DNA from: Rhodothermus bifroesti
Lineage (GTDB): Bacteria > Bacteroidota > Rhodothermia > Rhodothermales > Rhodothermaceae
Length of the DNA stretch: 64,000 nt
Assembly: GCF_017908595.1 (NCBI RefSeq)
Contig: NZ_JAGKTL010000001.1
Span: forward strand, 310,001 to 374,000
Reading direction: 5' to 3'
The first letter of the stretch is position 1. Every line of letters starts with the position of its first letter. The position numbers and the translations under genes were made by a program. Positions 53,933 through 63,820 of this stretch are shown here, in pieces. The notes under the pieces were generated by a model that saw nothing but the letters and a program-made list of their open reading frames with translations, ran no database searches and was not told where the DNA came from.

Positions 53933-55189
53933 ATGCGACATCCACGGCGCGTTGTCGTCACCGGAATGGGCGCGCTTACGCCAATTGGCCTAAGCGTTCC
54001 CGAGTTTTGGGAAAACCTGCTGCGTGGTACAAGTGGCGCAGCACCCATTACCCGCTTTGACCCTACACCATTTGACACGCATTTCGCCTGCGAGCTCAAG
54101 GGCTTTGATCCACTCAACTATATGGACCGTAAGACGGCGCGACGGTTAGATCCCTTCGCGCAGTATGCCCTGGTGGCTGCCGACGAAGCGCTGCGCGATG
54201 CAGGGTTAGACCCGGCAGTGCTTTCGCCTGCGGAAAAGGCCCGCATTGGCGTTGTTTTTGGCAGCGGCATTGGCGGCATGCACGTCTTTCAGGAACAGAC
54301 CACGGGCTACCTTCGCCAAGGCGTCCGGTCCATCTCACCGCTTTTCATCCCCATGCTCATTCCCGACATTTCAGCTGGGCACTTGTCGATTCGTTACGGA
54401 TTTCGTGGTCCAAACTACGCCGTTGTCTCGGCTTGCGCTACAGCCAATCACAACATCGGTGATGCCTTTCTCCTGATTCAGCGTGGCCTGGCCGACGTAG
54501 TGCTTTGCGGCGGTAGCGAAGCGCCCATTACCGAAATGGCCTTAGGCGGTTTCAATGCCATGAAGGCCCTTTCCACGCGTAACGACGATCCAGCACGCGC
54601 CAGTCGACCGTTCGACGCAACCCGCGACGGCTTCGTGATGGGCGAAGGAGCCGGAGCCCTGGTGCTCGAAGCACTCGAACATGCCCAGCGCCGCGGTGCA
54701 CGCATCTACGCCGAAGTGCTTGGCATCGGCATGTCGGCCGATGCCTATCATATTACCGCGCCCGATCCCGAGGGCGAAGGAGCTGCTTTGGCCCTTCAGG
54801 CACTGCTCGCCGACGCCAACCTCCAAGCTGAAGATGTTGACTACATCAATATGCACGGCACGTCCACCCCACTGGGCGACGTGGCAGAAACCAAAGCGAT
54901 CAAGCGCGTCTTTGGCGAGCATGCCTATCGCATGAATTTTTCATCCACCAAAAGCATGACCGGACATCTGCTCGGGGCCGCAGGTGCAGTTGAAGCTATC
55001 GCTACCATTTTGGCGCTGGTGCATCAGACGATCCCGCCCACGATCAATTTTGAACAGCCAGATCCGGAATGCGACCTAAACTACACGTTTAATGCGCCGC
55101 AAAAGCGCTCGGTGCGCGTGGCCATCAGCAATGCGTTTGGATTTGGAGGCCACAACACCGCTGTGGCCTTTGCCCGATTCGAAGCCTAA
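53933..55189 (+). CDS. fabF: beta-ketoacyl-ACP synthase II
   Basis: A 418-residue condensing enzyme that elongates fatty acyl chains on ACP. The nucleophile Cys168 is in [13 protein letters not shown], with histidines in [11 protein letters not shown] and [16 protein letters not shown]. The N-terminus [16 protein letters not shown] and the final [11 protein letters not shown] are typical. It follows acpP past a terminator and tandem repeats. Confidence 0.95.
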   Translation: MRHPRRVVVTGMGALTPIGLSVPEFWENLLRGTSGAAPITRFDPTPFDTHFACELKGFDPLNYMDRKTARRLDPFAQYALVAADEALRDAGLDPAVLSPAEKARIGVVFGSGIGGMHVFQEQTTGYLRQGVRSISPLFIPMLIPDISAGHLSIRYGFRGPNYAVVSACATANHNIGDAFLLIQRGLADVVLCGGSEAPITEMALGGFNAMKALSTRNDDPARASRPFDATRDGFVMGEGAGALVLEALEHAQRRGARIYAEVLGIGMSADAYHITAPDPEGEGAALALQALLADANLQAEDVDYINMHGTSTPLGDVAETKAIKRVFGEHAYRMNFSSTKSMTGHLLGAAGAVEAIATILALVHQTIPPTINFEQPDPECDLNYTFNAPQKRSVRVAISNAFGFGGHNTAVAFARFEA

Positions 55190-55195
55190 GAAAAG

Positions 55196-55477
55196 CTATC
55201 GAAAAACGATTTCTTGGATCAGCGGCTTGCCCAGCGCTTCGTTGAGCCGCAGCCGCCACTGCTCGCGCTGCAGATGCAACGTGTGCCGCCAAGCTGCTGA
55301 GGTCAGCTTGACGTAAAGTGTACCGTCGCGTACCCAAACCGCGTCGGTGACGCGATTAATTTGGGGGCCTGCTAGGGCAGCCCAGGTCTCTACCACCTGA
55401 GCTGCTTCGATACGCGACTTTAAGCCCAGCCGCTCGATAACTTCCTTGAGTACAGCGCCTAGCGGTCGCGGATTCAT
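55196..55477 (-). CDS. DUF721 / DciA-like protein
   Basis: A 93-residue protein of the DUF721 family (DciA-related). The segment RIEAAQVVETWAALAGPQINRVTDAVWVRDGTLYV and a following SAAWRHTLHLQREQWRLRLNEALG are typical. DciA loads the replicative helicase DnaB in bacteria that lack DnaC; short DUF721 proteins in Bacteroidota are less studied. It converges on fabF with 6 bases between stops and is divergent from the TolC gene. Confidence 0.75.
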   Translation of the reverse strand: MNPRPLGAVLKEVIERLGLKSRIEAAQVVETWAALAGPQINRVTDAVWVRDGTLYVKLTSAAWRHTLHLQREQWRLRLNEALGKPLIQEIVFR

Positions 55478-55560
55478 AGAAATGGAAAGAAGTTTGCAAT
55501 AAGGTAGGCACGCTGCGACGTTTTTGTCCAGCTGGGTTTCTCCAAAAACCTTAACGTTCC

Positions 55561-56976
55561 ATGAAGTCCTCTAGGCTTTGGTTGCATTATGCGTGCGTTG
55601 CCACGCTTTTTTGGGGACTAGCCGGACGGGCGCTAGCGCAGCCGATCGATACGCTACGGCTTTCGCTGCTAGAAGTGCTTCAGCGCGCCCTAGCGGTAAG
55701 TCCCGATTTACAGGCCGTTGCCGCACGAGAGGCATTCGCCGAAGCCCGCTATGACCAGGCCCGAGCAAGCCGGTTTTTGACGCAGTTGCGCCTGCAAACG
55801 GCACATGCGGTCGCACCGGGCCTCAAGATTCCAGAAGACAATGCCTACCCAACCGATGCCCTGTACTTAAACCCAGAGGTGCGCAACGACTGGGCACATG
55901 TACGCCCCTTTAATCAGCTCGAAGTGGAGCTAATTCAGCCGCTTTGGACTTGGGGAGAGCTTAGCGGTCAGATCCGCGCTGCCCGGTATGGTACCGAGGT
56001 CGAAACTGCCAGCTTACGGCAAAAAGCCCTGGAAGTGGCAGCCCGTAGCGGCGAACTGTACTACAGCCTACAACTTACAGCAGCCCTGCTTCGCCTAACG
56101 CGAGAAACAGGCGAGATCATCGAGCGGGCAAAAGCCGAAATCAACCGACTACTGGAAACTGGCGCTCCTGAGGTGGACGATGCGGACCTATTCCAACTCC
56201 GCATTACCGAACAAGAATACTTGCAACGCGTGGTTGAGGCTGAAGAACGCCATCGGCTTGCGCGCTCGGCCTTAGCCCTCCAGCTGCAGTTGCCGGATAC
56301 GGTTGCCCTGGAAACTACAGAAGTTCTGCTCCCCGTATCGTTCACGCTACAACCGTTAGAAACCTACCTAGCGCTGGCTGAAGCGCATCGGCCGGAAATC
56401 CAACAAGCCCAAGCTGGCTTGGCTGCCAGAGAAGCCTTGGTTGACGTAGCCCGCTCAGAGTACTACCCTAAGCTTTTTTTGGGCATCTCCGGGCGCTGGA
56501 CTTACACGGCTGGACGCTATCGGCAGCCGAATCCATATATCAGCGATCCCTACTTAGGTGAAAGCCTACGCGCCGGCCTTGGACTACGCCTCAGCCTCAA
56601 CTTTGGCCAAACGCGGGCGCGCGTTGCCCAAGCCCAAGCCCAACGCAACGAGGTAGCCTATCAGTTGGAAGCCGCGCGCCTGCTCGTCCGCTACGAGGTC
56701 GAAGAAGCCTATCGCAATGTCCTCATTGCGAAGGCCGCCTTAGAAGCCCGCGACCGTGCCTTGACCATCAGCAAGGAATGGCTCCGCACCGAACAAATCA
56801 ACTTTGACCTGGATCTGGGTGATACCGAAAACCTGGTCCGGGCCGTTCGGGAAAACTTAGAGCTGCAGGCGCGTTACTACGAAGCTGTCTACAATTATAA
56901 CCGTGCGGTATTGCGCTTACTACGCGCTATAGGCACCTTGGACGAAAATATTCGCAACGGTACAGTTATTGAGTAA
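55561..56976 (+). CDS. TolC family outer-membrane efflux protein
   Basis: A 471-residue outer-membrane channel with a signal peptide (GLAGRALAQ, about 1-26). Two repeated outer-membrane-factor halves are seen: LLEVLQRALAVSPDLQAVAAREAFAEARYDQARA and LALAEAHRPEIQQAQAGLAAREALVDVARSEYYPKLFLGISG, each with long coiled helices. It probably forms the exit channel of an efflux or type I export system. The MlaC-like gene starts 34 bases downstream. Confidence 0.87.
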   Translation: MKSSRLWLHYACVATLFWGLAGRALAQPIDTLRLSLLEVLQRALAVSPDLQAVAAREAFAEARYDQARASRFLTQLRLQTAHAVAPGLKIPEDNAYPTDALYLNPEVRNDWAHVRPFNQLEVELIQPLWTWGELSGQIRAARYGTEVETASLRQKALEVAARSGELYYSLQLTAALLRLTRETGEIIERAKAEINRLLETGAPEVDDADLFQLRITEQEYLQRVVEAEERHRLARSALALQLQLPDTVALETTEVLLPVSFTLQPLETYLALAEAHRPEIQQAQAGLAAREALVDVARSEYYPKLFLGISGRWTYTAGRYRQPNPYISDPYLGESLRAGLGLRLSLNFGQTRARVAQAQAQRNEVAYQLEAARLLVRYEVEEAYRNVLIAKAALEARDRALTISKEWLRTEQINFDLDLGDTENLVRAVRENLELQARYYEAVYNYNRAVLRLLRAIGTLDENIRNGTVIE

Positions 56977-57010
56977 AGCACACACACGCCCAACTGACTA
57001 CCTAGACCAT

Positions 57011-57634
57011 ATGTATAAGCGTTGCATACCCCTTGTGATGAGCATCGGCTTGCTTAGCGGCGTGCTTGGGGTGCACAGTCTTTGGGCCCAATCCACCAGC
57101 CCTGAAGCCCAGCGCCTGCAACAGCTGCTCGAAAGCCGCGACCGCCAGGTTAAAGCCTTACTCAATGCTGGACCCCTAACCCCAGAACGGCGCGCCCGCT
57201 TGAAAGAGCAAATTAATGGCGTAGTCGACTTCGAAACGATGGGCCGCCTGGCTTTAGGGCCTTTTTGGAAAAACCTGACGCCGGCGCAGCGCCAGGAATT
57301 CATTCAGGTCTTTAGCGACATCGTGCGCGAACAGTCCTTAGCAGATCTGGACATCTACCGGGCTCAGGTACGCTACAACCGCATCGAAGTGCGCGGCGAC
57401 AGTGCGCGGGTGCTGACTACCGTTACCTACAAAGAAACCCCAACCCAGGTCGTTTACCTTTTCACGCGCCGTGATGGCCAGTGGAAAGCCTACGATATCA
57501 TCATCGACGAAGTGAGTACAGTCGACGGCTACGCCCGCTCCTTCCAAAGCGTGATTCGCAAACGCGGCTTTGAAGCCCTTATGAACAGCCTGCGCAAAAA
57601 ACAAGCCCAACTCACCCAATCCACTTCTTCATAA
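57011..57634 (+). CDS. MlaC/Ttg2D-type periplasmic phospholipid-transport protein
   Basis: A 207-residue exported protein of the MlaC family, which shuttles phospholipids across the periplasm. A signal peptide (about 1-26, ending SLWAQ) precedes the domain, with EQINGVVDFETMGRLALGPFWKNLTPAQRQEFIQVFSDIV and the final DGYARSFQSVIRKRGFEALMNSL. ATG 57011 gives a proper signal peptide; a TTG at 56969 in the TolC gene's end is unlikely. MlaD/E/F partners are not nearby; a role linked to TolC is possible. Confidence 0.87.
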   Translation: MYKRCIPLVMSIGLLSGVLGVHSLWAQSTSPEAQRLQQLLESRDRQVKALLNAGPLTPERRARLKEQINGVVDFETMGRLALGPFWKNLTPAQRQEFIQVFSDIVREQSLADLDIYRAQVRYNRIEVRGDSARVLTTVTYKETPTQVVYLFTRRDGQWKAYDIIIDEVSTVDGYARSFQSVIRKRGFEALMNSLRKKQAQLTQSTSS

Positions 57635-57715
57635 GCAAAAATTTGTGACTTTACCTAAAACCCAGGCGGCTTTTCTATCGTTTGCTTGAGGCTTTGCGGG
57701 CTTAACACAAAGATA

Positions 57716-58711
57716 ATGTCTCGCTCCCCTAGCGAAGGCTACGTGCTGCACACCTATGGACCCGAACGCTACGTGCAGCACGCGTTGGCATCGGTAGTCA
57801 CGCTGCGACGGCATGATCCGATCCGTCCTGTGGCGCTTTTCTGCCCGCCTGAACACCAGGCCCTGCTGAAGCACTATGGCTTAGACCAGTGGTTTCAGGT
57901 TATTGCCCCCCTTCCGGAAGCTCATCGCTCGATCGTTGGCTTTAAGCATCACCTGCACCGCTTCATGCCTTTTGACCGGTGCTTGTTTGTCGATGCCGAC
58001 ATGATCTGGTGCCGCAACCCGGATCCCCTATGGCAGCAGCTGGCGGCCTTTCCCTTTACGGCTACCGGATTAGAGCGCGCAGATTTCTTCTTTGGTGGGC
58101 CTAAGGGCTTAGGTGTTGTGAAGGACTTCTTGCTGGACCGCCGTCGCCGCACGTTGCGCCGCTTGGGCCTTACATATCTTCCCCGCGTGCAAGCCGGGAT
58201 GATCTTTGCCCAAGACGCTGAGCTGACCCGCACGGTCTGTGAGCTGGCAGCTGCATTTTTAGCCCGCAGGACAGAAACCCATTTTCGCAGCCGTCTTCAT
58301 GAAGGCCGCAGTGAAGAATCCTGCGAGTGGAGCTTGGCTTTGGCAATGAGCCAACTCAACTTGCCTGTTTTCCCCTGGTTTGCTGGGCAAAATAGCCCGC
58401 AGCTCGACTTTATCGAAGACTTGACCACCTACGACCCTGACTTCGAACAGGTGCGCTGCCGCTACTATACCGATCGCCTGGTCTATGCCTTGCGTGGGCT
58501 GCCTAACGCTACGCTTCGACGCCTATTGCTTAGGCTCTTTACCTGCCTTCCTGGCCGAGGGGATTATATGGAAGTGACCCCCTTTGCGCTGCATTTTGGT
58601 TGGCTGCACCAAAAAGCCCCATTTTATGCCTTTGCCACGCGCGTCTGGCATCAGCTGACCCACTCAAAACTCCGCAGCGAGCAGGTGCCAGAAAAAGTAC
58701 GTATCTCCTGA
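57716..58711 (+). CDS. glycosyltransferase-like protein (GT-A fold)
   Basis: A 331-residue protein resembling family 8/32-type GT-A glycosyltransferases. A DXD-type metal motif is in RCLFVDADMIWCRNPDPLW, preceded by a Rossmann-like strand (PVALFCPPEHQALLK). Donor sugar and acceptor are unknown. ATG 57716 is used; a TTG at 57686 is less likely. The last 48 bases overlap the convergent gene at 58664. Confidence 0.68.
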   Translation: MSRSPSEGYVLHTYGPERYVQHALASVVTLRRHDPIRPVALFCPPEHQALLKHYGLDQWFQVIAPLPEAHRSIVGFKHHLHRFMPFDRCLFVDADMIWCRNPDPLWQQLAAFPFTATGLERADFFFGGPKGLGVVKDFLLDRRRRTLRRLGLTYLPRVQAGMIFAQDAELTRTVCELAAAFLARRTETHFRSRLHEGRSEESCEWSLALAMSQLNLPVFPWFAGQNSPQLDFIEDLTTYDPDFEQVRCRYYTDRLVYALRGLPNATLRRLLLRLFTCLPGRGDYMEVTPFALHFGWLHQKAPFYAFATRVWHQLTHSKLRSEQVPEKVRIS

Positions 58712-60301
58712 ATGCAGGCCCCATCCTGCACTCCCTGCCATTACAGCAAACAGCCAAAAGCCTGGATGCAGTAGAACCAAGGCCAAACGCATCCAAAGGC
58801 GCCCTTCTACAACCTGCCCTGCATCTCGCAGCGTACGTTGCAAACTCCATCCTTCACACAACACCCATAACCCCAGCAGTGCAGTTCCAGCTGCTGGCGA
58901 CGCTGTGTCTAAAAGGCCAAGGGCTCCCATCAGTAGGGCAAGCAAAACCCAACGAGGCATAAGCGCAATAGTTAAGGCCTGCACATATCCAATGCGCCGC
59001 CCCCAGCGACTGAGCAGTGCCAATCCCAAGCTCCATAACCCAACGCCTATGGCAGTCCCGCAGAGCGTTAGCCCTAGCAGCAGAGCCGGATACTGTAAAA
59101 CAAACAGTACCGTTTCCTGCACGTCCAAAGGCAACAAGCCAACAAGCCAGGCAACTGCTCGGCTTTGACGCAGCATCGGCACGCTGAGGGCTAGCGAGAC
59201 GCCGAGCGCTACGCTTTGAGCTAAGCCGAAACTGAGGACAGCTCCCACAGGGAGATCCCGCCCCCACTGCACGGCCTCAATGTAAAAGCCGTGTGCCCAA
59301 AAATAACGCCTGCTTTGCAGGCGCCAAAGTAGCGAAACGCGGCGGTTGACTGCCAGCAGCACAATAGGCAGCCAAGCCAACATGACCTCCCAAGGCCATG
59401 GGGACTTAGGGGAATGGCCCATTGCAAAGGCAAAAACCCCCTGCCTGCCTGTAAAAAATCCCTGCACTACGTCACGTGCTGGCCGGGGAGTTCCTTCGCG
59501 GGCGTGCAGTCCATAGGGTTCCCAGTAGGGCTGATCGTGATGCAACGCTGGCCGTTGACGGGAGGCGTCACGCCATCGATAGACGAAAACCGGACCTTCT
59601 ATCCAGCCCTGTAGGCGGCGCAGGTGCTGCTCGAAGTAGCGCGCCTGCGCCTCTGGAGAATGCGGCACCCGCAACCCACGCAGCGTATCTGCCCTCACCC
59701 AGATGCCCAACTTGCCTATGCCGACCGGAACGCGCGGATGGGCTTGCTTCCAGCGACGGAGCAGTAGCAGCGGATCTTCGGCATCACGTGCATCCAAAAG
59801 CACCCAGTCGACGGCGTGGCCACACCGATCGGCTTCAATAAACACGGTCTCGTAGTAGACGTCCAGGTCGGCTCGGTAACGCCGCACCTCTGCTGCGAGG
59901 GTCTCAAAGTAAGCACAGGCCTCAGGATCTGTCGTATCCACCCCTTGGGCTAAACCTATAGCCCGCAGCGAAGGATGCCCTCCAAGCTGCTCAAGCAGTG
60001 TCCAAAGCTGCCGACGCACCTGCGGAAGTAACCGCAGCAACCTACGCGCTGCCAAAGCTTCAACCGGTAACGACACGTATACCGCAAGCCCTAGTGAATC
60101 GGCCATATCCAACACAAAAGTCGGCACTGCTCCTCCTTCTACCTGTACAGCTTGGGCACCTAGCTGCCGAACTCCTTGCCAGTCCACAAAGGCTTGAAAG
60201 GTATCTTGCGCAGGACGCCAAACAATTCCCCATACCTGTGCATAAGCTGCACTGCCCAAAATCCACCAACCGATACACCAATAGCCCCACAAGCATCTCA
60301 T
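58664..60301 (-). CDS. unusual protein: predicted TIM-barrel-like exported domain fused to a multi-helix membrane domain
   Basis: A 545-residue protein with a signal peptide (about 1-22, SAAYAQ). Its first half (about 25-300) has features of a glycoside-hydrolase-like barrel: repeated strand/helix segments, VPTFVLDMADSLGLAVYVSLPVE and GPVFVYRWRDASRQ. From about 315 on, about seven hydrophobic helices follow (LAWLPIVLLAVNRRV to LHPGFWLFAVMAG), Yip1-like in appearance. I do not recognise the combination. No clear catalytic acid pair can be fixed. Start 60301 is chosen for its signal peptide; a GTG at 60319 is possible. Confidence 0.65.
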   Translation of the reverse strand: MRCLWGYWCIGWWILGSAAYAQVWGIVWRPAQDTFQAFVDWQGVRQLGAQAVQVEGGAVPTFVLDMADSLGLAVYVSLPVEALAARRLLRLLPQVRRQLWTLLEQLGGHPSLRAIGLAQGVDTTDPEACAYFETLAAEVRRYRADLDVYYETVFIEADRCGHAVDWVLLDARDAEDPLLLLRRWKQAHPRVPVGIGKLGIWVRADTLRGLRVPHSPEAQARYFEQHLRRLQGWIEGPVFVYRWRDASRQRPALHHDQPYWEPYGLHAREGTPRPARDVVQGFFTGRQGVFAFAMGHSPKSPWPWEVMLAWLPIVLLAVNRRVSLLWRLQSRRYFWAHGFYIEAVQWGRDLPVGAVLSFGLAQSVALGVSLALSVPMLRQSRAVAWLVGLLPLDVQETVLFVLQYPALLLGLTLCGTAIGVGLWSLGLALLSRWGRRIGYVQALTIALMPRWVLLALLMGALGLLDTASPAAGTALLGLWVLCEGWSLQRTLRDAGQVVEGRLWMRLALVLLHPGFWLFAVMAGSAGWGLHSGDTYFFWHLLAAEF

Positions 60302-60335
60302 CTTTTTAGCCACGACCACGAAATTTTTTGGTCTG

Positions 60336-60367
60336 TTTGGTACTATCCGTTAAAGCTTATATTTTTG
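60336..60367 (+). promoter_or_regulatory. putative Bacteroidota-type promoter
   Basis: TTTG (60336-60339), 20 bases, then TATTTTTG (60360-60367), an almost ideal match to TTTG-N19-TAnnTTTG. It would start transcription about 100 bases ahead of the outer-membrane protein gene at 60478, leaving a leader without other recognised signals. Confidence 0.5.
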
Positions 60368-60477
60368 TCTAAAGCCTTTGACCTTTTGGTGCTCTAAACC
60401 AAGAGAAGATACAACCCGGCATTTTCTTTGCCTAAGCTAAACAACGCGCTTTTCACCAACCAAACCCTATACGCCCT

Positions 60478-60987
60478 ATGCCATACCGTATCCTGTCCTT
60501 ATTGTTTTTAGGCGCCCTTGGAGCGCTGTCTGTTCGAGCTCAGGTACCTTCGCCAGTTACCTTCGAGCTGGGTCCACGCGTGGGCTATGATATCGGTGGA
60601 GACGTAGAAGAATTTTTTATAGGAGCAGACGCTCGTCTGGGTGTGATTGCCCTGCCCATCGATTTTCAGGCCACGTTTGATTATTACTTCATGGAAGAGA
60701 ATACCACGTTTTGGCAGCTAAGTCTTAATGCCTTGCTGAGTTTTGGTCCGGGCATTTTGTTTACTCCCTATGTGGGCGGAGGCATTGGCATTTCCAGAAC
60801 TTCGATAAGTGTAGACATCCCAGGGTTTGATAGTGTTAGCGACACCGACACTGGCCTAAACCTTGTAGGTGGGGTGCGCTTTGGGGTAGGGCCGCTTCGA
60901 CCCTTTGTGCAGGCGCAAGTAACCATGCTGGGAGATGTGGAGCTTGTAACCCTAAGCGGGGGGCTGCTTTTCAAGTTTGGCCCTTGA
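60478..60987 (+). CDS. small outer-membrane beta-barrel protein
   Basis: A 169-residue exported protein with a signal peptide (about 1-21, LSVRAQ). About eight alternating amphipathic strands follow, for example VTFELGPRVGYDIGGDVEEFF, PYVGGGIGISRTSISVD and LVGGVRFGVGPLRPFVQAQVTM, ending in LSGGLLFKFGP. This matches OmpW/outer_membrane_beta-brl type barrels. It has its own promoter and terminator. Function unknown. Confidence 0.75.
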   Translation: MPYRILSLLFLGALGALSVRAQVPSPVTFELGPRVGYDIGGDVEEFFIGADARLGVIALPIDFQATFDYYFMEENTTFWQLSLNALLSFGPGILFTPYVGGGIGISRTSISVDIPGFDSVSDTDTGLNLVGGVRFGVGPLRPFVQAQVTMLGDVELVTLSGGLLFKFGP

Positions 60988-61008
60988 TTCGAGAGGCTTC
61001 GATACCTG

Positions 61009-61040
61009 AAAGGGGCAGCCTGATTGCTGCCCCTTTCTGT
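61009..61040 (+). terminator. rho-independent terminator
   Basis: AAAGGGGCAGC (61009-61019) pairs perfectly with GCTGCCCCTTT (61026-61036) around a 6-base loop, followed by CTGTTTT. It ends the outer-membrane protein transcript. The rest of the gap to ftsZ (61041-61213) shows nothing I recognise. Confidence 0.85.
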
Positions 61041-61213
61041 TTTACGGCCCTTGGGCCGCTCGCTGAACCACACCCCACGTGCTACAGGCTGTGCTCGGCA
61101 GCCCAGTGTAGGGTGAAGGGGGACTTAACTGCCACCGAGATAAAGTTCATCCCAGCGGGTGTCAGCTGTTCGTCACCTTCTACGCGAACGTGGAGCCCGG
61201 TCTTGCCGCCGGG

Positions 61214-62440
61214 TTAGTCCATCATTTTGCGTAAAAAAGCCGGTGTATCCATACCGTCCTTGCGGCTGCGCTCCTTGAGCTCGTCGGCATGCAGCCGGCG
61301 GATATTTCCCGGTCGTTCCGTGTCTGTCATCGGGGGGAGGGTGCGCCGCTCAAAAGCAGGGGTATCGAGCCGTTTCAGGTTTTCTTCGCCTTTGTAGTTT
61401 ACATAAGGCTCTTCGGGCTCTAGCGGGACTGTTCGGCGCCGCCCGACGGTTTCTGTTCGACGCTCGCGATCGAAACCCGTGGCAATGACCGTCACACGCA
61501 GCTCGTCGCCCATACTGTGATCGATCACTGTGCCGAAAATCACTTCCACGTCTTCCCCTGCTTCCTGCTGAATAATACGAACCGCCTTTGTGGCTTCGTG
61601 AATGCCTAATGAGGGGCCAGCCGTGATGTTGACCAGCACGTTCCGGGCCCCTGAAATAGAAAGCCCGTCGAGAAGCGGGCTAGAAATAGCTGCAATCGCT
61701 GCCTTTTCGGCCCGGTTTTCTCCAGAGGCCACGGCAGAACCCATGATAGCTGTACCTCCGTTTTGCATGGTAGTCTTGACGTCTGCAAAGTCCAGGTTGA
61801 TAAGGCCATGGGTAGTGATCAGGTCGCTAATACCACGCACGGCGTTGTAAAGCACTTCGTCTGCTTTTGCAAACGCCTCTAGGAGCGTGGTCTTTTCGTC
61901 GGAGATGTCCAGCAAGCGCTCGTTAGGGATGACAATAAGCGTATCAACGTTTTCTTTCAGCAAGGCAATGCCGTCGAGCGCTGCCTTCATGCGCTTAGCC
62001 CCTTCGCATTCAAAGGGCTTGGTCACAACGGCCACTGTTAGAATACCCAGCTTGCGCGTAATGGCAGCGACCACCGGAGCCCCTCCCGTACCGGTACCGC
62101 CTCCCATCCCTGCCGTGATAAAGACCATATCATAGCCCTTTAGCGCCTGCTCGATCTCGTCGCGGCTTTCTTCAACAGCTTGAGCCCCAACCGCTGGGCG
62201 CGCACCTGCGCCCAAGCCTTTGGTCAAGTTACGCCCTACTTGAATCTTGATGGGAGCTTGGTTGGCTGCCAGGGCTTGGGCATCGGTATTAATCGCAATA
62301 AAGTCTACCCCACGAATGCCTCGCTCTAACATGTTGTTAATGGCATTGCCGCCCCCACCGCCGATGCCCACCACGCAAATTTTGGCTTCGCTGGGTACCG
62401 AATCGTCAAAAGCGAAGCGTGAGCTAATAGAGTTTTCCAT
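61214..62440 (-). CDS. ftsZ: cell division GTPase FtsZ
   Basis: A 408-residue tubulin-like GTPase that forms the Z-ring. Motifs include GIGGGGGNAINNM, the tubulin signature GGGTGTGGAPVVA, and NLDFADVKTTM with the synergy Asp. The C-terminal GTPase part ends near VTVIATGFDRER; a linker of about 60 residues and the conserved tail DGMDTPAFLRKMMD follow, the docking site for FtsA and others. It is 72 bases after ftsA. Confidence 0.97.
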   Translation of the reverse strand: MENSISSRFAFDDSVPSEAKICVVGIGGGGGNAINNMLERGIRGVDFIAINTDAQALAANQAPIKIQVGRNLTKGLGAGARPAVGAQAVEESRDEIEQALKGYDMVFITAGMGGGTGTGGAPVVAAITRKLGILTVAVVTKPFECEGAKRMKAALDGIALLKENVDTLIVIPNERLLDISDEKTTLLEAFAKADEVLYNAVRGISDLITTHGLINLDFADVKTTMQNGGTAIMGSAVASGENRAEKAAIAAISSPLLDGLSISGARNVLVNITAGPSLGIHEATKAVRIIQQEAGEDVEVIFGTVIDHSMGDELRVTVIATGFDRERRTETVGRRRTVPLEPEEPYVNYKGEENLKRLDTPAFERRTLPPMTDTERPGNIRRLHADELKERSRKDGMDTPAFLRKMMD

Positions 62441-62512
62441 AAGTCCCCCCTTAGATTGTGGTTCAGCGGATGAAAGCCACCGGGCCGAGCCTACCCGGCA
62501 GCACCGTCAAGT

Positions 62513-63781
62513 TCAAAGTTCGTCAAACCAAGCTTTCATGCGGCTGGCAATTTTGCGCAGCAGGGTTTCTCCCGGGATGGCTTCGCCAACGCTACGCGCT
62601 TGCACCTCGCTGCTGAGCCCCGGCGTACCGATCAATTCAGGCCGCAGGCCGTAGAGCACCAAGCCAACAGCCGTAGAAAACTTCGGATCACTCACCTCGG
62701 CCACCATCCCACCCGACAGACCCATAGGGGCACCCAAACGCGCCTCCATACCCAACACATCGGCAGCCAATTCGACTGTGCCTGGAATTAGGGCTCCTCC
62801 ACCCGTCAGCACCGCTCCAGCAGCTAAATGCCGGGCATACCCACTGCGTTTAATTTCAATGGCTGCAATTTCTAAAATTTCTTCCATCCGCGGCTGGATA
62901 ATTTGCGCTAAGGTCGTGCGGCTAATGCGCTTTTCTGGACGTCCACCAATGCCAGGGATCGTAATCTCCTCATCCTCCTCAATAAGGTCAACGAGCGCCA
63001 CGCCAAAGCGACACTTGAGCCGCTCGGCCTGATCGCGCATGATGCCCAATCCTTTGCGGATGTCATCGGTTACCTTGTTGCCGGCCACCGCAATCACTCC
63101 GGTATGCCGGATGGTATGGTCTTCAAAAACAGCGATATCGGTTGTGCCACCGCCAATGTCGATTAGGGCAACGCCAATTTCTTTCTCATCCGGATGCAAC
63201 ACGGCAAACGAAGAGGCCAACGGCTCGAGCACCAAATCGGCTACCTCGTAGCCCGCCTTTTCCACGCACCGATAAATGTTGCGGGCTGCCGAAACCAGGC
63301 CGGTGATGATGTGCACGTTGGCTTCCAAGCGAATGCCGCTCATCCCTACGGGATCGGCTACCCCGTCCTGTCCATCCACAATAAATTCCTGAGGAATTAC
63401 GTGCAGGATTTCGCGATCGGCCGGCAAGGCCACATGCGTGGTGTCCTCAAGCAACCGTTCTACATCACGCTGGGTGATCTCGCCCTCACGGTTAGAGATG
63501 GTGATCACTCCGCGACTTTGAAAGCTTTGGATATGATCCCCCGCAATTCCTACAATAACGTTGCGTACCTGAATGCCTGCGGCCCGTTCAGCCTCACTGA
63601 CAGCAGCTCGGAGTGAAGCCACGGTTTTGTCGATATTGACCACCACGCCCCGGTTTAGGCCGTCCGATTCGGCCACTCCTACACCTAAAATGTTGACCCG
63701 ATGCATTTCATCGGCCGCAGCGACTACGGCACACACCTTTGTGGTGCCGATATCGACGCCTACGACAATCCGCTCGTTCAT
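62513..63781 (-). CDS. ftsA: cell division protein FtsA
   Basis: A 422-residue actin-like protein that tethers FtsZ to the membrane. The nucleotide-binding start is VVGVDIGTTKVCAVVA; ALIDIGGGTTDIAVFEDHTI and GAVLTGGGALIPGTVELA complete the ATPase core. A SHS2/1C-like domain lies at about 85-165. The C-terminal amphipathic helix LLRKIASRMKAWFDEL should bind the membrane. It follows ftsQ by 39 bases in the ftsQ-ftsA-ftsZ order. Confidence 0.96.
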   Translation of the reverse strand: MNERIVVGVDIGTTKVCAVVAAADEMHRVNILGVGVAESDGLNRGVVVNIDKTVASLRAAVSEAERAAGIQVRNVIVGIAGDHIQSFQSRGVITISNREGEITQRDVERLLEDTTHVALPADREILHVIPQEFIVDGQDGVADPVGMSGIRLEANVHIITGLVSAARNIYRCVEKAGYEVADLVLEPLASSFAVLHPDEKEIGVALIDIGGGTTDIAVFEDHTIRHTGVIAVAGNKVTDDIRKGLGIMRDQAERLKCRFGVALVDLIEEDEEITIPGIGGRPEKRISRTTLAQIIQPRMEEILEIAAIEIKRSGYARHLAAGAVLTGGGALIPGTVELAADVLGMEARLGAPMGLSGGMVAEVSDPKFSTAVGLVLYGLRPELIGTPGLSSEVQARSVGEAIPGETLLRKIASRMKAWFDEL

Positions 63782-63820
63782 GACCGATCCCAGGTTAAGG
63801 GTTTTTAGATTACACCTGCC

